Of a DNA stretch of 64,000 bases, positions 1-11,190 are shown one piece after another. The stretch is from assembly GCF_901709675.1 (NCBI RefSeq), contig NC_051098.1:12060918-12124917 (forward strand), read 5' to 3'. This DNA is from Syngnathus acus (Eukaryota > Chordata > Actinopteri > Syngnathiformes > Syngnathidae). A program made the translations under genes and the position numbers. Positions within the stretch are counted from its first letter, which is position 1. Each line of letters opens with the position of its first letter. Below the pieces are notes generated by a model, which was given only the letters and a program-made list of their open reading frames with translations, did no database searches and was not told the DNA's origin.

Positions 1-364
1 AGCTTCTGATTAAAAGTCCTAAAACTCACGCTCTTTCATGAACGTCAACGTTTAGTAACTATGACACAGTAACTTACACTTTCTTACAAAATGACATTGA
101 CCATTCACAGTGGCGTGTGAGGATCAAATAACTTCTGGCGCAATGGTTTAAGAGTGCTTGTATTTGTATTTAGGACTTCATTACCACACTGGCTATTTGG
201 AGGCGATGGCGGGGTGACAGTGTCCCACGCTGGGTATAGACTTACCATCTGGAGCGCTCCATAAATAGGCCTGGCTCTTATTCTCTACACAGTCTTAAAT
301 TGTTACTCATAATTAAAATTCAGCCGTAAAAGTTAGTCAACAAGGTCACACATTGAATAAGCAA
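1..364. other. flank downstream of rsrc1
   Basis: This stretch lies beyond the predicted rsrc1 cleavage site. No exon, RNA gene or repeat was recognised in it. GT-rich minus-strand sequence at about 335-356 could be the downstream polyadenylation element. Confidence 0.5.
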
Positions 365-554
365 AGTTTTCCATCAGTACTTTTTATTGAAGTTGTTTAC
401 AAAGGAGAATACACGCAGCATATTCTACAATGAAAACCAAGAAGATAAAGTGTTTCAAATTGTTTTGCTACCACGCTTTAAATGTGTCCTACAAACTGTA
501 CAACTCTGCCACAACAATATAAATTTTTGGGACGGCTCTCCTGGCGTTCTCAGG
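365..554 (-). other. rsrc1: rsrc1 3' UTR (predicted)
   Basis: This is the sequence between the TAA stop at 555-557 and the predicted cleavage region after the AATAAA at 383-388. It holds no long open frame in the sense of the gene. The left limit is inferred from the poly(A) signal and is approximate. Confidence 0.55.
383..388 (-). terminator. rsrc1: rsrc1 polyadenylation signal AATAAA
   Basis: A canonical AATAAA reads on the minus strand 167 bases past the stop codon. It is followed by a TG-rich stretch (minus strand, about 356-335), the usual arrangement for cleavage near 360-372. It is the first canonical signal after the stop that I noticed, giving a short 3' UTR of roughly 185 bases. 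The real cleavage site needs transcript data. Confidence 0.7.
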
Positions 555-647
555 TTAGGACACGGGACTTCCCATGAGCCTCTCCTGGCGAAGTGAAATA
601 AGCCTGTTGAGCCACAACTCCTCAGCCTTCTCCTTGTCCATGAACAA
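555..647 (-). CDS. rsrc1: rsrc1 terminal coding exon
   Basis: This exon encodes residues 180-209 of the visible fragment and the TAA stop (plus-strand tta at 555-557). It starts with [12 protein letters not shown] and ends with [12 protein letters not shown]. The human protein ends in nearly the same words (LFIEKADAEEKW ... [12 protein letters not shown]), which makes this the strongest single identifier of the gene. The acceptor is CAG at 648-650 (minus strand) and the exon begins in phase 0, following HPA from the previous exon. It is short (93 coding bases) and the C-terminal peptide looks under strong constraint. No frameshift is seen. Confidence 0.95.
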   Translation of the reverse strand: MFMDKEKAEELWLNRLISLRQERLMGSPVS

Positions 648-1400
648 CTGTGTGAAACAGATTTCACAAAGAGCTCATTTAAAATGTTCCTCATGCACTG
701 TGCACTAGGTGATGATGACAGTATAATGTTCTTATTTTCAATTATTATTTCAGTCTTTGGGATGAAGGACACTATCATTTTTATTCCTCAACCCAACTGC
801 CCCATATTGAGTCTCCATTAAGAAGTAACACCATGAAACCTAAGGATTTGTGTGTTGTATGTATGTGTGAGTGAGTGTGTGTGTGTCATACAGATTGGAG
901 AGCAATCCTTCACTTTGAATCTGACGCTGCTTTCCTTGATTGTTATTTCGTTCGACACTGGTGAGATCTTGTCTGTCGGCCCCGCGCTAGTGTCGTAGGG
1001 CTAATGTGTGTGTGTGTGTCTGTGATGACACGATGCGGACTGGTCTAATGACTCATCTGTTCTAATTGGGATCGGAGCTGAGGCCGGGGCCCGCCTGGGG
1101 CATATTGATACCATACATCAGCCTGTCGCCGGGTCTTGCATGTGTGTGTGTGTGCATATAATGTGCGTGTGCGTATGGGTGTTATCTGCATATGTCAGGT
1201 CATAACTTCGTTTGCCTGCTGGAGATAGATGAGTGGGAAGCCCTGGGGAGCATTAGTGCAGTTGAAAGTTTTCCTTCTCGTTTGTCATCATTGCCTTGCA
1301 GAGGAGGAGGTGATGGAAGGAGGATATGCAGCACACACATAACACATGCACGCGCATGCTAAGGAGTGTGTTGTGAGGGGTTGTCACGGCGACCACTCAC
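648..1400 (-). other. rsrc1: rsrc1 intron (753 bp)
   Basis: A phase-0 GT-AG intron with donor GTGAGT at 1395-1400 and acceptor CAG at 648-650. It holds several short (TG)n runs near 870-890, 1003-1018 and 1139-1154, and no gene or recognisable transposon. Confidence 0.85.
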
Positions 1401-1505
1401 AGCGGGATGGGCCAAAGTGTCGGTGTCGTTATAGACGATGGACAGGGGGAAACTGAGGTCCACGTGGTCCGTCTTTTCCGACTCCTGCTTCACCACGGGC
1501 TCAGT
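1401..1505 (-). CDS. rsrc1: rsrc1 penultimate coding exon
   Basis: This exon encodes residues 145-179, starting TEPVVKQESEKTDHVD and ending YNDTDTLAHPA. It is exactly 35 codons, phase 0 at both ends, with acceptor CAG at 1506-1508 and donor GTGAGT at 1395-1400. It aligns with the human stretch that begins VEPSEVKQ and ends LAHPN, but is about 16 residues shorter in the low-complexity Ser/Ala/Pro part. The region has no known fold and is probably a flexible linker between the coiled coil and the conserved C-terminal peptide. Because it is phase 0-0, skipping it would keep the frame. Confidence 0.93.
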
Positions 1506-2541
1506 CTGACAAGGAAGAAAGAAATGGAAGGAAGGAACAAGTAAATCAAAGACACCTTGCAAAAGTACATCAAATGAATATGCATTCGGATTCAATTAAA
1601 TGATGACATGGTTCAGAAAATGTAGAGAACTAGAAAATTGCTTTACATGGTGACAAAAAGTGCCCAAACTTGCCGATGAGGCACAATTGTATGTCACTAA
1701 GATATAATTAATATAGGTTCCAATGACATGACCAATAAATAAACAGCTTGGACTAATTCCAATAAGTAAAAACTGCCTGTTGTCATACAGCGACTCGGAG
1801 GAACTTTTATCAGCACATTGCATGTACAGTACACCTGGAAGGCGTCATTGAATGAGGCCTACATTTGTCCACTAGATGGCAGTGCAAGTCTGTAGCATGC
1901 ATGAAGCTCCGAGATAAATGACAATACAAAAGGCGACAAGATCGGCCAAACGGAAGCTTAATCAAAAAAGCAAAGACAATCCTGACTTTTGACTGAGCAT
2001 TATTCTTTTTTAAATGTTTGTTTTGATGTCATTTTTTTTTCATTGACCGTAGCTTTTAAACTGGTGGCTACTTGCTGATTAATACTAGTGGTCAGTTGGT
2101 CTGTAATTTTATGACCACAGACTTTGCCCACATATGATCGTTTTTAGCAGATGAAAACTATCCATTAAACATGACTTTGAGAAATGATATCAATGTAGGT
2201 GCAAAACAGTACATGATGGCAATTTAAAGTGTACTTCCAATTTTAATGATCTATGCTCGGTTGTCATTGGACAGCGACATCAAGCTCCCTGGTGGAGGTC
2301 AACGTTATTGTGGGTCTCGACCTTGGCCGGTGTCCTCTGAGCGGACACGAGGTCACTGTCACATGTTCCCGCCTGACTTCTCAAAAGAGCTCAGGCAAAT
2401 CAAATCTTTGGAACATTTCAATAATGACTTATGTGTTTTGGGTGACAGATGCAGGACGCACCAGTTTGTCTGAATGGGGACGTTTGATTTGTTGCAAGGG
2501 AATTGAATGAGGGAGCAAAAAAAAAAAGCGCCGCACTGCAC
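1506..2541 (-). other. rsrc1: rsrc1 intron (1036 bp)
   Basis: A phase-0 intron with donor GTGCAG at 2536-2541 (poor match) and acceptor CAG at 1506-1508. A CTCF-like motif lies at 1869-1884. Apart from AT-rich DNA nothing else is recognised. Confidence 0.8.
1869..1884 (+). promoter_or_regulatory. CTCF-like motif
   Basis: CCACTAGATGGCAGTG fits the CTCF core consensus CCASYAGRKGGCRS at every position. Occupancy cannot be judged from sequence. It is one of four such matches in the left 18 kb, all in the same orientation. Confidence 0.5.
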
Positions 2542-2648
2542 CTTGACGTCGTCCCGGGATGATTTGAAAGCCTGCGGAACAAAGGAGTCGTCCTCGATGG
2601 CCTCGATGTCCTTTATCCTTCGCACTTGCTCCTCCAGAGAAGCTCCCT
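2542..2648 (-). CDS. rsrc1: rsrc1 coding exon with IEAIE.DSF motif
   Basis: After completing a split Glu codon with AG, this exon encodes residues 110-144: GASLEEQVRRIKDIEAIEDD, then SFVPQAFKSSRDDVK. Human RSRC1 has LVEQVKRVKEIEAIESDSF at the same place, so this is the end of the predicted coiled coil and the most recognisable family motif. The exon is 107 bases. The acceptor CAG is at 2649-2651 behind a run of T (plus-strand A at 2653-2666). The donor reads AAG|GTGCAG, which departs from consensus after GTG, so inefficient or regulated use is possible. Confidence 0.94.
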
Positions 2649-3497
2649 CTGGAAAAAAAAAAAAAACGCAAGGGAGGAGGTGCGTGAAGAAAAAGGCCAA
2701 ACGGCAGCGTTGGTTGATTCCACCTGATTGCATGTGATCTGTCTGCAAAATGCTCCCTGACGCGTAATGTGACGTATGGGATGTTATTTCAATCTTTAAG
2801 GGGGCGCCCCACCAAGGGCACGGAGCGCCCCCCCCCCCCCTTGTAAGAAGGCAAATAAATGCTAACAAGATGAGAGTAAATTACACTGGGAATAATGCAT
2901 TGTAAAATAATCACAAATATGAACACAAACTGCTGCAATGGAATTTCATTAGGGAGACAAAATGGGATTAGATTTCAGAGCGTTTTGGTGGATCACAGAC
3001 TATTGCTGATGCCGTTTGTCCAATCACGCGCAGGGACAGGAAAGGGCTTCCAGTAAATGACGGCTGCATATAAACACGTCAGGACTGCGCATAATCACAC
3101 AAGTGCAGCTTTTGCAAGCGTAGGAGGAATTACCAAAAAAGGAAAGTTTGCCATTTTCGACTATGAACACTGGCGCTATTGTGCGGCTGTCAATCTTGAA
3201 ACCGATCGGTCAATATTCATCCTTCCCTCCTGCGTCTATCCATCCTCCGCTGTACTCGCCCATTTCCCCATCTGTCAATCTTTCACGTGTGTTACGATCT
3301 GGGTGGTGTCGTCAAAATAAGCAATTGTTAGTTAAATCAAGTACGCCCACACAAGCACAAGGTTCGTTCTGATAACTACAAAACACGCTGGAAAACTTTA
3401 ACTGTGTGTGGGGGGGAAATATTCTGAAGTTTGTCACAAACACCAAACCAGATTTCTCACAACCTTTCCATTAACGTGGAAATTTTATCCATTTGGA

Positions 3498-3648
3498 CAT
3501 CGGTGTCAAACTCAAGCCCCGGGGGCCAGATACGGCCCGCCACATCATTTTATGTGGCCCGCAAAGAAAAATTGTGCATCGACTTTGTTGTACGAATTGC
3601 AATTTTTTCATTACCATTCACGCGACAAAAACGAGTTCGACGCCCCTG
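3498..3648. mobile_element. hAT-type MITE, 151 bp
   Basis: The left end reads CATCGGTGTCAAACTCAAG and the right end, reversed, reads CAGGGGCGTCGAACTCG. These are the near-identical inverted ends of the widespread CAGGGGTGTCAAACTC hAT family, with the usual GGGGCCAGAT and GGCCCGC segments inside. Flanking 8-mers are catttgga (3490-3497) and cattagga (3649-3656), an 8 bp target duplication with one change. There is no coding capacity, so it is non-autonomous. Confidence 0.8.
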
Positions 3649-4323
3649 CATTAGGACCTCAAATTTTATTTTTGCCTAACACATTATGGGTGGATAAGGT
3701 GACTCTCACATGCTGTTTGACAGATGTCAGCAACCAAGATATGAATTTCACGAGGAAAATCACACATAATGGACTTGAGAGTGCGGCCCCGGCGAGCTCG
3801 GAGGCGGACCGGAAAAATCAATAGTGGAGCCGGCCGGGGGTGAGCGCACTTGGCAGCTCGGCGAGGTCAAACTTGATATTTAATATTGACACGTTATCTG
3901 ACAAATGAATTTAACTGTCAGCGCATTAGGGCTGCTTTGTGTGTGACAGCGATGAGAGGAAATTGAGAGGGAGCGAGATCTTGTGTGTCGGATTGTTCAA
4001 AAGACATTACGAAGGGATCCGGTGCATGAAACGACGGGAACAAATCATTCCAAATGTAATTGATTCAAAGTTCAACCAGTGGTAGTAAAAGTGAACAAGT
4101 GCGAGAAGACGCTCGGCCATGAGTGGGAGTCATTAGTGAGATTAGTCGGACAGACAACCACGTTGACAAGGGGATCAATACGCTATTGTTCGTTCTAAAT
4201 AGCTGTTTGTCCACCTCATTGATTAAGAGCACAAGAGCAGCAGAGAAAATCAAACAAGCCAATGGCAGCTTGATCCAGGAGCTGTCACCTTCAAAGCCTG
4301 AAAAAGAAAATGGCAGTGTGTCG

Positions 4324-4339
4324 CCACAAGAGGGCGCTG
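4324..4339 (+). promoter_or_regulatory. CTCF-like motif (one mismatch)
   Basis: CCACAAGAGGGCGCTG matches CCASYAGRKGGCRS except A for Y at position 5. It has the same orientation as the three exact matches at 1869, 15574 and 18097. Confidence 0.4.
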
Positions 4340-4729
4340 TTCAACAGCACACGACAGACGCTCAACGCTTGACTTTGCAGTCCGGTGTCTGACAGGGTGG
4401 ACATTTTTGGTTAACGTGCGTTTTTTTTTTTTAATGAGCAATTAGCAACACGGTTCAGCTAGCAAGCTAACTGTGTACTGTTCAACAACGTTTGAATATA
4501 TTGTCAAATGAATAGTTGACATTTGAGCATTCGTTTCTTTTTAATATGCAGGAATGTTGTATGGGCTCTCATTAGATTGTATATTTGAATTTGATGACTG
4601 CCGGTCGTTTGGCAGAGATGAAAATTTCGGAACATAAATGTCTATTTTTACGAGTCGCTAACCCACACGCCGCGCATAGAAACACATGCTCACGCAGCAA
4701 AATCCCAGGTTTCAATTAAGTGTCTCCCT

Positions 4730-5110
4730 GTGCAGCTGTAAAGATGTAATTCACCGCTCGATTTAGAAGCCTCTCAGTGGAGAATTTTTTTTTGGTGCTA
4801 ATTGATAGAAATTAAGCCATTAATCAAGCCACTAGCCATCACTCAGCCCAGGGAAGATGAATACAAACTTTCATAATAAGCACCTTCCTCATTTTAGCCC
4901 TCATTAGCATTAATTTTTAATGTAATTATGCTATTCTTTTACAGTGAGCTCATAAATTACAGCTCTTTTGTTGCTGGCTGGCCTTGTAAAATCCAAAGTA
5001 ATGCTTTGTAGTCTTGATCTTTAAGGCAATTACTGCCTTCTTTACTCTTTTATCTCTCTGCATTTCCAATAACCTGCTCTCTAATGATTTATCTCTGCCT
5101 TCTCCTTTTT
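4730..5110. promoter_or_regulatory. candidate regulatory block rich in TAAT motifs
   Basis: About 380 bases of non-repetitive AT-rich DNA with many homeodomain cores (ctaattgat, attaatc, ctcattagcattaat, gtaattatg, ctctaatgat). It is largely free of the microsatellites that pepper the neighbourhood. This is typical of vertebrate conserved noncoding elements, but conservation was not measured. Confidence 0.3.
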
Positions 5111-5759
5111 TCTCGTTCTCTCTCTCTTGCTACACCAGCGGCCAACTGCCCCGCTGCCACCTCCAAGACCCCCCCCCCCCCCCCCATACGCCCACATGCT
5201 CCCCATCTCGGAGTCCAGATGCACGAGGCACCGATACATGACGACTAATTGTTTACTATCTCCTTTAGTTGTTTTCTAGCTTGCGTTTCATTAGCAAATA
5301 TGACGCCTGGGCAATTTTGCTTAAGAGCCCGCCGTTCTTGCTCTCTCAACCGGTCTCCCGTGGGATTTACCTGTAGGCGAGCGGCTGCTGTTTGCGGGTT
5401 AAGTTTAGCGCGGTGATGTGCCGGGAGGCGGAATAGAGGTGCTTTACTCCACAAGGATGTGGCAATAATGTCTGCAGGCTCATTCTGAACTCCTAAACAA
5501 CAGGCTGCTCCAATTCACATTTTAATACATGACTAGAAACAACAATGCTAACCGTATCACATCCTGTCTATAACACATTTAAGACGCATAACAGTTCTGT
5601 ATCTCGAAAGCTTCCTCCAATTACTCGCTGCTGCCAAAAAGAAACCAAACCGTCTGTTCAGAACCTCAAGAAGCATCGAGTCGGAAGCGCACAGACCCAA
5701 GTTGATTCATTAAAAAGGTGTCCGGTGCGGGCCTTGCTAGGCTAATACTTTTAGAGTGT

Positions 5760-5960
5760 ATTGATTACGGAGAAGCTGACAGCTCCTGATGTTCAAGCCC
5801 CTGCAAATGCATCAAGTGGCTAATGAGCAGCTATTAGGGCCATCGATTTGCTGATTTCAATTGATAGCCGGCGGGCCAAAGCTGCATGTCAATATTTGCG
5901 TAGCTGATAGCAGCAGCTTCAGGCATTGACGGGAACAGAAACAACGTCAGAGAAAGAAGT
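5760..5960. promoter_or_regulatory. candidate conserved noncoding element
   Basis: High-complexity sequence with clustered TGACAG, TCAATTGAT, CTAATGAG and GATTACG motifs and no simple repeat. It resembles developmental enhancer DNA by composition only. Confidence 0.28.
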
Positions 5961-6360
5961 TAGAAATGGGAAAGAAGGAGGGTGGAGATTATCAAGAAAG
6001 CGCTAATGAATGAATGAATAAGTCAAAATTCACTGTCACTATCAAGTTTTTTTTAAATCAAAATCCTCTAATTTGGCATGGGACAAGAAAATTTTCCAAT
6101 TAAATATGTTTGCTAGTAAACATCTGCTCTACACTTGAGCCCAATTGTTGATGACAATGCACAAATGGTCAAAAAGTGTCACACAAAATCCTGGATGGTC
6201 TTCCTCGAAATTTAGCTGGTGCCCCAGAATTTTGGATTAGCGCTACCCGGTGGCCGTGAGCATTATTCGACCTTGAGAAGCTTATGCGATATATTGATGC
6301 AATATTTTACATGCTATCTATTTGGCATCAGGAAATGAAATGCAGCTGATCACTGGATGT

Positions 6361-6389
6361 CACACACACAAACACACACACACACACAC
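6361..6389. repeat. (CA)n microsatellite
   Basis: A dinucleotide run of about 29 bases with one extra A. Confidence 0.9.
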
Positions 6390-7323
6390 CCTCGTGATAG
6401 TGATCTCCCACTCTCCAGTCAATAAAAAAGACGGAATGATGAATTAAAGAGGCAAACAAGCTTCTAATGACAGGATGACACGGCGTTCACGCGCGGCCGT
6501 GCTTGCGCTATCTCCTTCCACATCGCGCTCGACTCGACGCTTCCGTCACTCTCTGTCAAGTCGCCGCATCTGCCTTTTTTTACTACATTACAGTCACAGA
6601 GGTGAGAGGGCACACACACAATATAATCGCCAATTTCTTCACGTCGGACTCGAACGCTATTGTGCTAAGTGGCAGCGTGGGATGGATAACAGAAACCAGG
6701 TGCGCATGAGTGCCAGAGACGATTTCCAGCGCCTGGCCAGCATCAACGACTCGCATAAATCGTTGATGCTTTCACAGACCCGGTGGTGAGATCTTATAGC
6801 TCACTTTTTCTATCAGCAGAAAATCCGTGATTACATTTGATTTTTATTTTACCTTTTGCATTAGAATACACTTTGTCAACGTGAGGCGGATTATAACACT
6901 TAGGGTGACGGCGCAGCTCCGTTATTCGGCACAGTGTCATTTTAGGGCAATGAGAATATCAAGTCTTGCCCTTTAGCAGAAATAACAAGCAGTTGAAGGG
7001 ATGAGCCTGACAATTAACTCGGCTGTCGTCCTATGTGTGTGTGTACATGCAAGAAGTGCAGAGGTCGCCGGTATTTTGATCCCTGGTCAGCATCTTTTTT
7101 TTTTTTTTTATGAACAAGTGTATCAACCGAGAAACACCAAGCAGCTAATTACTTAATTGGGGAAAGCGCTTCAAAATGAAAATGATGTAATCCGAATCCA
7201 GGAAACGAGCTCAGTTTACTAGCAAACATGCGTACGTGACAGTCTTCTTGACATGTAGCCATCGAGCAACTCGCTCACGGTCTAATTGATTCTCTCTTTC
7301 ATTGGACTGCTTGACAGGGTGAA

Positions 7324-7347
7324 TGTGTGTGTGTGTGTGTGTGTGTG
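7324..7347. repeat. (TG)n microsatellite
   Basis: A pure TG run of 24 bases. Confidence 0.9.
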
Positions 7348-8299
7348 CGTGGTCTGCTACAAAATATATGAGGAAAGGTCACGGCCGAGTACGTGTGTTT
7401 CTCAGTAACAATTAATTAGGAAAATGCCCCCAGCCCTCCTCTTTTGACCTCCTTTGTAGACTAATAACCTTCTTACTGTTATATTTGTCCTTTTTTTAAA
7501 AATCGTTTGCATATAAGAAATTGATTAATATTTTAAACGATAATGAGACACTATTAAATGTATTTAAATGTTTTCCGCTGGACATCGGCACTTTGCTTAT
7601 GTCACCGAGAAATACACAATCGCTTCTATGTGACGGCTGATGTGTACCCTGCAGGGAGTTGGAAGGGCTAGGCTGGGTCAGCGCCACCCAGGAGGATGAC
7701 GCCATTTTGACCTGCAACGCTCTGCGGGTGTGTCGAACTGCTGCAGTCTGGCCACCCGCTTAGACCGCACCGAGCGCCGCTGCCGTGCGCGTGTGTGAGA
7801 TCATGTCCAGACGTACGCTTGTTCCGCTTTGACACACAAGGGAGGGGGAGGGGGTGGGGGGAGTTTTCCACTTGTAGAGAAGTCAGATCCTTCTTCAGCA
7901 GGTCACAGCTCGACAAATAATTTGAAGTTGAGTAAAGCTTTTAAATACACTGCTAACACCACTCATAGCCAAAAAGAATATGGCATGCTGATTAAGTGGT
8001 ATCGGTGTTATAGTGTCGGTGTCGGCGATAATCTTACGTTTGTTGATCCCGAGAAATGATTTGCCCCAATTATTGGTATGTGTAGGAAATACACAATTGT
8101 CCAAACATGTCTTGGCTAAAAAAGAAAAATTAAGATTCATGGTCGAATCGTCATCCTGATTAATTCAACAATTATCAGTGCTTCGCCTTACTTGTCACTC
8201 ATCAAAAGTTTGCTGAATATACATTGTGCTACTGGTAACGGGTTAATTGATAAGGGTGACCTGGGAAACGATTACCAATCACAGAAGGTTAAAAGGGGG

Positions 8300-8309
8300 C
8301 TGTCAATCA
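8300..8309 (-). promoter_or_regulatory. PBX-PREP/MEIS composite site
   Basis: The minus strand reads TGATTGACAG, the exact consensus of the PBX-PREP/MEIS heterodimer site. A second near-copy lies at 10659-10667. Function is inferred from motif only. Confidence 0.4.
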
Positions 8310-10408
8310 CGCCAAACCTGAATGAGTGCGGGACAAGGACTTGAGGAAATCAATTACAAATAACTTCAATGTGTGTGTGTGTGTGCATGTAGTCACACGC
8401 AAAGTCATCCCTAAATACAAAATAAAAATTTTTTTGGAGGATAGACTTAAATATCCCCCGCGTGACCATGATGCTGGTCTCATTTTAAAATATTTCCACA
8501 CACTTGAGGCCCCCCTGTGTCGTTCACACAAAACCGCGTGATCGGCAATCAATCAACTTCAAGCTTTAGTTATCCTTGCGCAAAGCTGAAGTTGACACGC
8601 CGACTCGTTTGTTCGAGCGCTGCTGTGTATGTGTGTGTCTGAGTCGCACACAGGTACACAAGGTCACATGGGGTGAGTGGCTGGGATTGGGTTCTCGCTC
8701 ACATGGCTAGCAGTCACTGGCTCATATAGACCGTCGACATCTATGAGGGAATATAATGAGATGGAATGGGAGGGGTTAGAAGGAAACTTGCATTAATGAA
8801 AAGAAAGGGGTGGGGGTCGGGGGGGGATCAATAAAGGCGTAATTGCTTGGTTTATCCCCTTGTAATGAAACAAATTGAGAGGAGACGGAAGGTAAAGAGA
8901 AAGCTGGCACCCCAATGGTATTATTTTGTATTTAGTTTTTGTTTTTTTCGGGGAGGGGCTGAGTTTGGGCTTGAGTTGGGGAGGGGAGAGGGGGGGAAAA
9001 AAGGTCTTCTCGTGATAATTAAATCTTCTCACACTGATTTTCTGCCAAATTTATTTCCCCGGGGAGCATAACTGTGATTCAATGCTTAGCAGCCTTGCAT
9101 AACTAATGGTCTCGGTGTGGGGTGGGGTGGGGGGCGAGGGAGGTGCACACCTGAATGAATAGGGAGGAGAGAGGAGCAAATAAAGGCAGCCTGTGGCACT
9201 TTTCATCTCCAATCAATCATTATCCCGGCAAGGCACAAATCGAAAGGATGGTTTTATGCACGTTGCGAGCGGACTGTTTTAAAATGGTTCTTTGAAGCAA
9301 AAGTGTAATTAATTGCTGGTCTGCTCTCCTTTTTTTTTTTTTTTTTTTTAAATGGCTCCTGCAGTGCATTGTGGGCCTAAAAAAAAAAAGCGAGCTTTAA
9401 TTCCTGGAACAAATAGAGGTGGTGAAGTGTGGGCTCAATGTTGGTCTGACTGTTGCTGGCATGATTGTGTTGAACACAATAACACAACAAATAAGGCCAT
9501 TCATCACAAGTAAGGACGGGAGACGGGGCTCACGTCGCCGATCGTTAGCAAATCAATACAAACGGGATTTTCTTACAGCAAAATCACTGAGGGCGGATCT
9601 GTGCAGTCATAATTCATATGCGGATCACATATTACCACAATGACATCTTTCAGTGCCGTATGTTATTGTTAATGTGATGAGATGGTGGACAGTTGAAAAA
9701 AGAAAAAAAAATACCGTGTTTACTAGCAGTTGAATTTGGTCACTTGTCCTTCGGCGCGCCACGCTGTGGCCTCGGTAATTAAAACATTTAAAGCGCAGCC
9801 AGCTCCCCCCCTCCGCCCCGCCCACCCCCTCGCTCACCGGGTGTGATATGGGGGTCACGCGCCTGTAGATTCTAATTTGCGCCCCATTTGTATTCATGAC
9901 AGGCACGTGCTAAATATTTAACAGCAGCCCGGCAGGAGTTTGTATTGTTCGGCTTTGCGGGGTCAAATAATTTGATTTCAAGGCAGATTACATTAAGCAT
10001 CAATGTCCAAGCGGGCACTCTCACTTGCCTCTCATTTCCTGTCTTTTATTGCGGCTCAAAACGAAGGCTTTGGATCACACAACAGAATCTTATCCAAGGG
10101 ATTACTTATTACTTTCAATTAGAAAAGGCACCGCGTCGTTTATTATAAAACACACAAACCGGCCGGCGCTGGATGCGAACGGAAATTTTAGAGTCACAAA
10201 TTGTTTCGTGTTTGTCCGCTTGAGGAAACGATTTATCCAGCCGACCATTTTTGAAAGCGCTTGCCAACATAATATTTGGTGTTGTGTATTAGGAAGGACA
10301 AAAAAAAAAAATCCAGTTTGGGACATTTTCTCTTGCTGGACTCAAAAACGTTAGATGAGAAAATTGGGTCAGGCGAGTTTTCGGTTGTGTCAAACCGAAA
10401 CGCATTAA

Positions 10409-10472
10409 GCCTGTGATTGGCTGGCGACCGGTCAGCAGGAACAGGAACACTCAATAGAAAACAAATGGATGG
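10409..10472 (+). repeat. degenerate dispersed teleost repeat tail
   Basis: It contains TGTGATTGGCTGGCGACC and then ends in aaaacaaatggatgg. This matches the recurring fish repeat whose 3' part runs from GATTGGCTGGCGACCAG to AAATGGATGGATGG. The middle portion is lost. I cannot assign the class. Confidence 0.5.
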
Positions 10473-10658
10473 TTATTTATATATAAAGTGATCAAATGAA
10501 TACTTTGAGACAATTAATATGGAGAAACGTTGCGCGTGTTCACCAAATAAAACATCTCCCGAGTCACGACGATTTTCACGCCATAGTTGACGACCACATG
10601 TACGCTTTGAGTCTAGTTCTTCCAAATTGGACAAATGGCGACCCAAAAGAGTGAGAAG

Positions 10659-10667
10659 TGATTGACA
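10659..10667 (+). promoter_or_regulatory. PBX-PREP/MEIS-like site
   Basis: TGATTGACA followed by A, 9 of 10 positions of TGATTGACAG. Confidence 0.35.
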
Positions 10668-11099
10668 ACAGAGCTAGTTAGACAGCGACGAGGCCTTAAT
10701 GGTTGCTGGGTCGAGCGAGTGGCTACAGCTGAATATTTAATGGGCATATAATTCCTCAACACGCACACACACACGCAGACAAGGACACACCCACCCCGTG
10801 ACCTGTCCTACACACAAAGTAATTAGGGAAACAGTCCTTTCGTTTAGCTGCCCAAAGAGCAAACGGTAGGTATAGATTCCCCTAATGATGTGGGTTAAAG
10901 AGCTATTATACGTCTCATTAAAATATATGATCTCCCAATCTGCTGCTAGTTTGAGGTAACGGGCAGAGAGCGGCACGCGGGGGGCTAAAACATCATCCTT
11001 GTTAGGCCCGGTGTCACATAACATATCGACAGAGATCCACTATTCGTCTGCACATATAAAACACGCTTAGTAATTAAAAAAGAAAAAAAATCCAACAAA

Positions 11100-11190
11100 A
11101 ATCCTAAATGTTTTTTTATTTATTTTATATTATTATTTTATATGCGTATTTATTATATTTATATACTTATTTTTTTTTATTTTGTGGCTC
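11100..11190. repeat. AT-rich low-complexity tract
   Basis: Ninety bases almost wholly A/T with TTTATT and TATATT runs. Confidence 0.8.

Noticed and set aside
387-778. Open frames on both strands over the last rsrc1 exon (69 and 107 codons)
   Set aside because: They are other-frame readings of the terminal exon and UTR. The true frame is fixed by the match to [11 protein letters not shown] and by splice phase.
2359-2868. 169-codon minus-strand frame as an intronless gene
   Set aside because: Only the part 2542-2648 is coding. The flanking Phe runs come from the polypyrimidine tract beside the splice sites.
6243-6255. Reverse-oriented CTCF site near the CTACCCGGTGG sequence
   Set aside because: It departs from the core at two invariant positions.
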